From positions 1 through 64,000 of the forward strand of contig CAZMRF010000022.1 of assembly GCA_964568735.1 (NCBI GenBank): a DNA stretch of 64,000 nt, read 5' to 3'. This document shows, piece after piece, positions 34,970 through 41,262 of the stretch (positions within the stretch are counted from its first letter, which is position 1; each line of letters begins with the position of its first letter). The stretch comes from CAZMRF01 sp964568735. GTDB taxonomy: Bacteria; Acidobacteriota; Polarisedimenticolia; JACPZX01. The notes beneath the pieces are model-generated. The model was not told where the DNA came from and searched no databases. It saw nothing but the letters and a program-made list of their open reading frames with translations. The translations under genes were made by a program, and so were the position numbers.

Positions 34970-36220
34970 CTAGTCCTCCTCGATCTCCCGCGACCTCGTC
35001 GGATCTTCGAGCGCGAGCTTCGCGCCCTCCTTGAGCCCTTCGAGGATCTCGGCCTTCTCGAGGCTGACGAGCCCGACCTTCACCGGCTGCTCGGTGAAGA
35101 ACCGCTCCCAGATCTCGGAGACGTCCACCTTGCCGGCCTTGGTCTTCGGGGTCTTCGGGTGCTCCTCGTCGGGCGGGCCGAACTCGTCGCGCAGCACGTA
35201 GACCACCTCGCGGTCGTCCTTCCTGAAGATCCCTTCCACCGGCGCCGCGAGCACTCCCGTGACCTTGTCGCCTCGCACGTCGACGTTCGCAGTCATCCCG
35301 GCGCGGAAGTCCGGGATCTGATCATCGAGCGTCACCTCGACGTCGAAGACCTTGACCTTGTCCTTGAGCCGGGCCGCCGGGGAGATGTGCGAGACGGTTC
35401 CCGCGAAGGTCCGGTAAGGGAAGGCGTCCACCGTGATGACGACCTTCATGCCCATGCGGACCTTCCCGATGTCGACCTCGTTCACCGACGCCTTGATCTG
35501 CATGGAGCCCAGATCGGCCACCGTGTAGATGATCGTCCCTTCGTTGAAGGACGACACACCCGAGGTGACCGTCTGGCCGACCTCGACCCCGCGGAGGATC
35601 ACGTACCCGTCCATCGGCGACACGACGTTGACCCGCTGGGTCGTGGAGATCTCCCCCTGAAGGGGTATGCCGCTCTCCTCCACGATCCGCGCCCGCGTCT
35701 TCGCGGCGTCCAGCGACTCGAGCGTCGTCTCGAAGCGCAGGCGCAGGGACTTCATCTGCTGGTCCGAGAGATAGCCTTCGTCGAAGAGCCGCTCGTTCAT
35801 CTGGACGTCCTTCTGGGCGTCCTCGGCCTGGATCTCGGCCTGCTTCAGATCGGAGCGCACCTGCGAGAGGGTCTGCGCCTGGTTGACGTCCGGCTCCACC
35901 TTGGCGAGCACCTGCCCGGTCCGCACGCGATCTCCTTCGCGGACCAGCAGCTCGGTCACCTTGCCCGACAGTGCGGACTTCACGTCGACCTTGACGAGAG
36001 GCTCGATGGTGCCGACCTCGATCACGCTCACCTGGACGTCGCCGACCTCGGCCTTACCGATGCGGAGGTCGAGATCGTCGGCCGAGATGGACTCCGGGCC
36101 TCGAGCCAGGGCCCCGTTGCGGAGGAGCCCCGCGGCGAGACCTGAGACGACGATGATGATGAGAACTACCCAGATCCAGCGCCGGCGGCGGCGCCTCTGG
36201 GCCGGGGGAGTGGAAGACAT
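34970..36220 (-). CDS. HlyD/MacA-type periplasmic adaptor of the ABC efflux operon
   Basis: 416 residues from ATG 36220, with GGAGA six bases before; the open frame extends upstream without similarity. An Arg-rich cytoplasmic start (QRRRRRRWIWVVLIIIVVSG) and one transmembrane helix are followed by lipoyl halves (ALSGKVTELLVREGDRV and SPMDGYVILRGVEVGQ), a coiled-coil hairpin (about 110-170) and beta-barrel domains. The C-terminal domain carries an insert rich in charged residues (DEFGPPDEEHPKTPKTKAGK). It connects the permeases with an outer-membrane channel, which is not encoded here. First gene of the four-gene operon. Confidence 0.92.
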   Translation of the reverse strand: MSSTPPAQRRRRRRWIWVVLIIIVVSGLAAGLLRNGALARGPESISADDLDLRIGKAEVGDVQVSVIEVGTIEPLVKVDVKSALSGKVTELLVREGDRVRTGQVLAKVEPDVNQAQTLSQVRSDLKQAEIQAEDAQKDVQMNERLFDEGYLSDQQMKSLRLRFETTLESLDAAKTRARIVEESGIPLQGEISTTQRVNVVSPMDGYVILRGVEVGQTVTSGVSSFNEGTIIYTVADLGSMQIKASVNEVDIGKVRMGMKVVITVDAFPYRTFAGTVSHISPAARLKDKVKVFDVEVTLDDQIPDFRAGMTANVDVRGDKVTGVLAAPVEGIFRKDDREVVYVLRDEFGPPDEEHPKTPKTKAGKVDVSEIWERFFTEQPVKVGLVSLEKAEILEGLKEGAKLALEDPTRSREIEED

Positions 36221-36445
36221 CGAATTCTCCAAGGACGATGGGCCGGGGGAAATGCGGCTGCGCTCGAGAGGGTCCTGGCCGAGCCCGCCCTGCCCGGCGA
36301 AGGACGATACGCTTCCAGGCGGCCGCCGGTTCCGGTGCTGTGCGGATGGATCGACGGACCGACTATACAACAGGGTACAGGGCCTTCCTATTGAGAGGCT
36401 GCCCCCGTCGGGAGCTTCGAGCGCAGTCGCCCCTGGAGGACCCCG

Positions 36446-36475
36446 TTGACCGTTCTCCCCCGCCACGGATAGCCT
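36446..36475 (+). promoter_or_regulatory. Promoter for a leaderless D-cysteine desulfhydrase-like gene
   Basis: TTGACC (36446-36451), an 18-base spacer and TAGCCT (36470-36475). The ATG at 36483 follows after seven bases and has no ribosome binding site, so the message probably starts at or next to the ATG. Confidence 0.6.
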
Positions 36476-36482
36476 TGGGCCC

Positions 36483-37568
36483 ATGCCGGGCCTCGAGCCG
36501 CTCCCCCTCGCCCACCTCCCGACGCCTCTCGAATCCCTCCCCTCGCTGTCGCGCCGGCTCCGCATTCCGATCCTCATCAAGCGCGACGACTGCACGGGCC
36601 TCGCCACCGGCGGCAACAAGGCCCGGAAGCTCTCCTGGATCGTGGCCGACGCCCGGCGCGAGGGCGCCGATACGCTCATCACCTTCGGCGGGATCCAATC
36701 GAATCACGCGAGAGACACGGCGGCCGCCGCCGCAAGGTACGGGCTCGGCTGCACGCTCCTGCTCGGGGGGCCCGAACCTGCCCGTCCTGAGGGCAACCTC
36801 CTGCTCGACCGGCTCTTCGGCGCGGAGATCGTCTACCTGGGGCTCACGCCCAGCACGCTGACGGCGGGCGCGGTCCGCAAGGCCTTCCGGGACGCGGAGG
36901 GCCGGCTGCGCGCGATCGGGAAACGCACGCGGCTGATTCCCGCGGGCGCGAGCGAGCCGCTCGGCGTCGCCGCCTTCGCCGTCGCCTTCCAGGAGCTGCT
37001 CCTGCAGGCCCACGAGATGGGAGAGAAGCTCGAGAGCATCGTCGTCAGCGTGGGAACGGGCGGGACCTTCGCCGGCCTCGTGCTCGGGAACCTCCTGGCC
37101 TCGCGCCCCGTGCGCGTCATCGGGATCTCGTCCGCGCCCCCGGGGATGCCCGAAACCGTCGGCGTGGCGCCTCTCGAAGAGCTAGTGCGGGGGGGAGCCG
37201 AGGCCCTGACCGCGGTGCTCTCCCGGGAAGGAACCGGCGAAGGGCGTTTCGCGCCCACTCGGAGTGACCTGGTCGCCGCGCTATCGGGGCTCAGGCGCGA
37301 GGATCTGGAGATCGATTACGGCTGGGCCGGGCGGGCCTATGGGGCGACGACCGGTGACAGCATCGAAGCGATCCGGATGCTGGCGCGCGAGGAGGGAATC
37401 CTCCTCGATCCCGTCTACACCTGCAAGGCAATGGCCGGGCTTGTCGCGAAAGCGGAGCGCGGGGAGATCGGAAGGGAGGGAAGCGTGGTCTTCTGGCACA
37501 CGGGGGGGATCCCGGCTCTCTTCCCCTACGGGGAATCACTCGTTCCGGGGCGGGGTGGACCCTCCTGA
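36483..37568 (+). CDS. PLP-dependent D-cysteine desulfhydrase / ACC deaminase family enzyme
   Basis: 361 residues. It has a tryptophan-synthase-beta-like fold. The Schiff-base lysine is K46 in GGNKARKL, followed by FGGIQSNHARDTAAAAA, which binds the substrate carboxylate, and a later VGTGGTFAGL phosphate loop. This pattern matches bacterial D-cysteine desulfhydrase (pyruvate, ammonia and sulfide from D-cysteine). 1-aminocyclopropane-1-carboxylate deaminase is the main alternative. It probably detoxifies D-amino acids or supplies sulfide in the cytoplasm. No neighbour clarifies the role. Confidence 0.88.
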   Translation: MPGLEPLPLAHLPTPLESLPSLSRRLRIPILIKRDDCTGLATGGNKARKLSWIVADARREGADTLITFGGIQSNHARDTAAAAARYGLGCTLLLGGPEPARPEGNLLLDRLFGAEIVYLGLTPSTLTAGAVRKAFRDAEGRLRAIGKRTRLIPAGASEPLGVAAFAVAFQELLLQAHEMGEKLESIVVSVGTGGTFAGLVLGNLLASRPVRVIGISSAPPGMPETVGVAPLEELVRGGAEALTAVLSREGTGEGRFAPTRSDLVAALSGLRREDLEIDYGWAGRAYGATTGDSIEAIRMLAREEGILLDPVYTCKAMAGLVAKAERGEIGREGSVVFWHTGGIPALFPYGESLVPGRGGPS

Positions 37569-37605
37569 CATCGAGTGCCTCTCCTGCCCGGGCAGGTCTG
37601 CGAGC

Positions 37606-37633
37606 TTGACAGAGACCCCTTCCAGCGTAGAGT
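37606..37633 (+). promoter_or_regulatory. Promoter for the small Cys-rich protein
   Basis: TTGACA (37606-37611), a 16-base spacer and TAGAGT (37628-37633). The gene starts at 37663 after an A/G-rich ribosome binding region (AGGAAGAAGG). Confidence 0.6.
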
Positions 37634-37662
37634 TAAGGGCTCTTCCGTCGAGGAAGAAGGCC

Positions 37663-37905
37663 ATGGAACCCGCAAAGGCAAAGCGCCCACTGCCCATGAG
37701 GATGTCCGAGGACTCCCGCAGTCCTCGGGACGACTTTTTCTGCTGGCGCTTCCAGGTCTGGTACCCCTCCGAAGACTGCGTCTACCGGCACGCCAACAAG
37801 ACCTATCACGAGTGCACGGGCTGTTTCCAGGGCCGGCTGAACCTCCGCCACATCGAGAAGGGAGCGCGTCCTCCCGTCTTCTTCCCCCCAGGCGACGAGA
37901 CCTGA
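37663..37905 (+). CDS. Small Cys/His-containing protein, unknown function
   Basis: 80 residues from ATG 37663. There is no signal peptide. Four cysteines and two histidines lie in the middle: FFCWRF, SEDCVYRHANKTYHECTGCFQG. The spacing suggests a small metal-binding or structural knuckle. I do not recognise the family. It has a good promoter and ribosome binding site, which supports it as a real gene. It is convergent with the hfq-like gene. Confidence 0.7.
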   Translation: MEPAKAKRPLPMRMSEDSRSPRDDFFCWRFQVWYPSEDCVYRHANKTYHECTGCFQGRLNLRHIEKGARPPVFFPPGDET

Positions 37906-37913
37906 GCGCGGGA

Positions 37914-38246
37914 TCAGGCCGGCTTTCGGCGCTTCGGCTTCTCCTCTTCCGCCTTGTACATGCAGATGATGTAGCGCTTCATGAGGAGGATGTTCGGCCC
38001 GTCCTCCCTGTTGAGCTTCACGCAGTCGCGATCGTACCAGTCGATGGAGCCCCGAAGCTCCTCGCCCCCCGCCAGCCGGATCACCATGGGGGTCCGGTTC
38101 TGCATCTGCTTGCGGTAGTAGTTCTCCTCCGCGAAGGTCTTCTCGCTCGGAGCCACCCTCCTCGAGCCCGAGGCCGAGGAGCCGGAGCCCGTGCGGAACC
38201 GCTTCAGATCCGGATCGTGGCGCGTGAGAACGACGGATCGGTCCAT
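37914..38246 (-). CDS. Hfq-like Sm-fold RNA-binding protein
   Basis: 110 residues. Residues about 38-97 align with Hfq. FAEENYYRKQMQNRTPMVIRL matches the N-terminal helix and strand 1, GGEELRGSIDWYDRDCVKL matches the Sm1 motif with the characteristic Gly and Asp, and ILLMKRYIICMYK occupies the Sm2 position where E. coli Hfq has YKHAIS. The Sm2 His is missing, so proximal-face sRNA binding probably differs. The N-terminal 35 residues are basic and Ser-rich, an extension absent from typical Hfq. The gene starts 8 bases after the dnaJ stop and is presumably in one operon with it. Confidence 0.8.
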   Translation of the reverse strand: MDRSVVLTRHDPDLKRFRTGSGSSASGSRRVAPSEKTFAEENYYRKQMQNRTPMVIRLAGGEELRGSIDWYDRDCVKLNREDGPNILLMKRYIICMYKAEEEKPKRRKPA

Positions 38247-38254
38247 GACTCCTC

Positions 38255-39268
38255 CTACCAGTCGAGATCCCTTCGGGGACCCCCGTTGTCGAGCTTTTCG
38301 AGCTCTTCGAGCAGCTCTCCCACGCGACCCTCCGGCGTGGCCGGCGGAACGATCGAAACGACGACGATCTGGTCTCCACGAGGCTGACCGCTCTGGCCGG
38401 GGACGCCCTTGCCGCGGAGCCTGAGCCTCTGCCCGCTGCGCGTCCCCGGAGGGATGTTCACGGTGGCCTTCCCTTCCAGCGTCGGCACGGTCACGCGGGT
38501 CCCGAGCGCCGCCTCCCGGTACGAGAGCGGCACGTCCAGGACGATGTGGTCACCCTCCAGGCGGAACCACGGATGAGGCTTCACTTGCAGGACGACGTAG
38601 AGGTCGCCGGGAGGGCCGCCCTTGCGGCCGGCGTCGCCCCCGCCCGGCACCCTGACCCGCGACCCGTTGCGCGCGCCCGGAGGGATGCGGGCGTTGATGG
38701 TCCGCGCGGATCGCACGAGACCTTCACCGTCGCACCTGCGGCAGGTGCGCGGTGAGCCCCTCCTGGCCGCCCCCACAGTGCCGCTCCCGCCGCAGGTAGA
38801 GCACGTGACCGACCGGGCGAGCGGGATCGTGATCGTGGTTCCCTTGATCGCCTCGTCGAACTCGATGGCGGCCTCGTACTCGAGGTCCTGCCCCCTCCGG
38901 GGCCCTCCTCCCGGCGGCCCTGCCCTCCCGAAGAGATCCGCGAAGATGCCTCCGAGGTCTTCGAAGCGCATCCCGCCGGACTCGAAGTCGAAGCCCCCTT
39001 GAGGCCATCCGGCCGGGCCGCCACCCTGAGGCGCACCCCGCCCGCGCGACCCACCCATCGCTCTCATGGCGTCGTACTGGCGGCGCCGATCGGGATCGCC
39101 AAGGACGTGATAAGCCTCGCTGATGGACTTGAAGGACTCCTCGGCCGACTTGTCCCCCGGATTGGCATCGGGGTGATGGCGCCGGGCGAGCTTCTTGTAG
39201 GCGGCGCGGATCTCCTTTTCGGAGGCGCCTGGCTGGACTCCGAGGACCTCGTAGTAGTCTCGTGTCAC
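38255..39268 (-). CDS. dnaJ: DnaJ-family co-chaperone with a reduced zinc finger
   Basis: 337 residues with a GTG start. The J domain spans residues 4-67 with HPD at 32-34, followed by a Gly-rich linker (71-104) with a GF motif region around FEDLGGIFADLFG. The zinc region has only two CxxCxGxG-type repeats, Cys156/159 and Cys176/179, instead of four. The C-terminal substrate-binding barrels (IPPGARNGSRVRVPGGGD, VNIPPGTRSGQRLRLRGKG) are complete. It stimulates DnaK and delivers clients. It lies between CbpA (no zinc) and DnaJ (full zinc). It is first in an operon with the Hfq-like gene. Confidence 0.92.
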   Translation of the reverse strand: MTRDYYEVLGVQPGASEKEIRAAYKKLARRHHPDANPGDKSAEESFKSISEAYHVLGDPDRRRQYDAMRAMGGSRGRGAPQGGGPAGWPQGGFDFESGGMRFEDLGGIFADLFGRAGPPGGGPRRGQDLEYEAAIEFDEAIKGTTITIPLARSVTCSTCGGSGTVGAARRGSPRTCRRCDGEGLVRSARTINARIPPGARNGSRVRVPGGGDAGRKGGPPGDLYVVLQVKPHPWFRLEGDHIVLDVPLSYREAALGTRVTVPTLEGKATVNIPPGTRSGQRLRLRGKGVPGQSGQPRGDQIVVVSIVPPATPEGRVGELLEELEKLDNGGPRRDLDW

Positions 39269-39393
39269 CTGAGGGTCACCCGGAGTGCAACCGGGATCGC
39301 GGGGGCTTTACCCCGCATGCGGAGGGTCTAGAGTTGGTGCATCTTACGACGCCCCTTCCATGCCGATCAAGAACCGGGTGCTAGAATCGCCCG

Positions 39394-40401
39394 ATGAGCC
39401 CGGGCGCCTTCCTGCGAGCCCGGCGATGCCGAGGGAGCCCACTCGATTTCATGCGCCTCTTCCGCCTTCGGGGGATCGCCCGCCTCATCGTCGTCGCAGC
39501 CGCCTGCGTTGCGGCATTCCCGCTCGACGAGGTCCCGCGCAGCGAGACGACGCCCGCGGATGCGGAGCGCGAGATGGCGGCCCTCCTCGCCCGGCTCGCG
39601 GAGCGGGCGGAGCTCTACCGCCGCTACGCTCTGAAGTTCGCCTGCACCGAGTCGGTGATCCGCAGCCTCTACAGCCCCGAGAAAGGCGAATTCAGGCGAA
39701 GGGACCGCGAGATCTACGACTACATCTTCACCGAGAGCGAGCAGTCCGGGCAGCTCGAGGAGGATCGCATCCTCATCGAGGAGAACGGCAAGCCGGTCCG
39801 GCACACCCCGCGGCAGCTCGAGCTGGAGATTCCCCCTCCCTACGCCTGGTCCCAGATCTTCTCGGCCGGCAACCGCGGGAGGTTCCTCTTCAAGCCCGCG
39901 GGGAAGGTGCTCAAGGGCTACCGCCTGCTCCTCCAGCTCGACTTCGTGGGTGCGGGCGCCATCCCCGGAGGCAGCGACATCTCCGGCTGGAGCGGCCGGG
40001 CCAGCGTGGACAGCGAGTCCTTGAACATCCACTCCATCGAGGCCGAGCCCTCGGGACAGGCGGCAAGGGTCGAGGCCGAGACCCTGAAGTACCAGAGGGC
40101 CTTCGCCATCATGGGCGTCCCCCTCGCGTCGAAGCCGACGACGCGGAAGCTCGAGGTCGTCTTCGGCCTGTACCACGAAGGGCTCAGCTACCCCACGGAA
40201 AGCTCCGTGGAGAAGAACGTCTACGTCCGCACAGGCGAGCAGGGGCGCGAGGAGCTGACCACCCTTCGTTACAGGGACTACCGGTTCTTCAAGGTCGGCA
40301 CCGAGCAGGAGGAAGCGCGCGAGACTCCCGCGGGGGGGGGCGACGGCGCCGACTCCGATCCCGAACCGGAGAGCCCGCCTCCACCTCCACCGCCCGCGTA
40401 G
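39394..40401 (+). CDS. Secreted protein of unknown function
   Basis: 335 residues from ATG 39394; an ATG at 39451 in the same frame is an alternative. TAGAAT (39382-39387) lies six bases before 39394, which favours a leaderless start there. A hydrophobic segment (GIARLIVVAAACVAAF) acts as signal or anchor. The mature part is largely beta and charged (AERAELYRRYALKFACTES, EQSGQLEEDRILIEENGKPVR), ending in a Pro-rich tail (PEPESPPPPPPP). I recognise no family, but similar long secreted proteins are frequent in Acidobacteriota. It precedes the PAS-LuxR regulator by 25 bases and may share its transcript. Confidence 0.7.
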   Translation: MSPGAFLRARRCRGSPLDFMRLFRLRGIARLIVVAAACVAAFPLDEVPRSETTPADAEREMAALLARLAERAELYRRYALKFACTESVIRSLYSPEKGEFRRRDREIYDYIFTESEQSGQLEEDRILIEENGKPVRHTPRQLELEIPPPYAWSQIFSAGNRGRFLFKPAGKVLKGYRLLLQLDFVGAGAIPGGSDISGWSGRASVDSESLNIHSIEAEPSGQAARVEAETLKYQRAFAIMGVPLASKPTTRKLEVVFGLYHEGLSYPTESSVEKNVYVRTGEQGREELTTLRYRDYRFFKVGTEQEEARETPAGGGDGADSDPEPESPPPPPPPA

Positions 40402-40426
40402 GGGTCCGCATGTCCAGGAGATCCTG

Positions 40427-41077
40427 ATGGTCGCTCCGAAAGGCATCTCGGATGACTGCGGCAACTGCCTCCTCTTCGGAGCCGTGCAGGCGATGTCCGA
40501 CGGGCTCGTCCTGCTCGACGACGCCGGCCGGATCCTCCACCTCAATCTGCGGGCCGCTGCGATCCTCGAGGCGCAGGGCGGGGGCCTCATCGGCTCCCCC
40601 TTGAGCAAGGTCGTCCGTCACCCCGGCCTGGCGGCCTTCCTCCTCGCGGCGGCCGCGGAGCCGGGGCCTGTGTCGGGGGAGATAGGGCTCGCGGCGGGAT
40701 TCACGCTGCGGGCCAGCTCCTCCCCTTGCGTTTCGGCCTCCGGGGTGTCGCTGGGCCGTCTTCTGATCCTGAGGGACGTCACGCAGGAGAAGAAGATCCA
40801 GGTCACGCTCTCCGCGGCGGTCGCGGACAAGCTCGCGAGGCTCGCAGGCCCGGCCGTGGGCGACGACCCTCTGCCCGACCTCACGCGGCGCGAGCGGGAG
40901 ATCCTCGGGCTCGTGGCGGCGGGCATGACCAACTCCCAGATCGCCTCCCGCCTGCACGTGAGCGCCAACACCGTGGCCTCTCACCTCAAGAACCTCTACT
41001 CGAAGCTCCACGTCAGCAGCCGCTCCCAGGCGGCCGCCCTCGCCGTCTCGCACGGCATCATGCCGCCCGGAGAGTAG
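40427..41077 (+). CDS. PAS-domain LuxR-type transcriptional regulator
   Basis: 216 residues, AGGAG six bases before the ATG. Residues about 15-125 form a PAS-like sensor domain (VQAMSDGLVLLDDAGRILHLN at the start, RLLILRDVTQEKK at the end). Residues about 150-205 form a LuxR helix-turn-helix (LTRREREILGLVAAGMTNSQ, then IASRLHVSANTVASHLKNLY). There is no receiver domain, so it is likely to sense a ligand or redox state by itself. An 18-bp perfect palindrome lies 18 bases after its stop, upstream of the cytochrome operon, and is a candidate binding site. Confidence 0.9.
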   Translation: MVAPKGISDDCGNCLLFGAVQAMSDGLVLLDDAGRILHLNLRAAAILEAQGGGLIGSPLSKVVRHPGLAAFLLAAAAEPGPVSGEIGLAAGFTLRASSSPCVSASGVSLGRLLILRDVTQEKKIQVTLSAAVADKLARLAGPAVGDDPLPDLTRREREILGLVAAGMTNSQIASRLHVSANTVASHLKNLYSKLHVSSRSQAAALAVSHGIMPPGE

Positions 41078-41094
41078 CCGCCTGAGGCGCATTC

Positions 41095-41112
41095 CTCACC
41101 CGATCGGGTGAG
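41095..41112. promoter_or_regulatory. 18-bp perfect palindrome, candidate LuxR operator
   Basis: CTCACCCGATCGGGTGAG is fully self-complementary. It lies between the LuxR-type regulator (stop 41077) and the cytochrome gene (start 41263). The size and perfect dyad fit LuxR-family sites. A terminator role is less likely because only AAAA, not T residues, follows on the plus strand and the palindrome has no loop. Confidence 0.5.
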
Positions 41113-41262
41113 AAAATCCACCTGTTCCCGGGATTGTCGCGCAGGGTGACGCGCCGGATATTGCGGGTCACTCATCCCGCTCGAAGTGCGCGTCATAGCC
41201 CGCAGGGCGTGCGCACCCGGGCCACCTCGTGGATTCGCATCAGGATCCTGGGAGCGTCCCCC

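Noticed and set aside
39290..39330. Hairpin GCGGGG...CCCCGC upstream of dnaJ as a heat-shock CIRCE element
   Set aside because: CIRCE is TTAGCACTC-N9-GAGTGCTAA; nothing similar is present.
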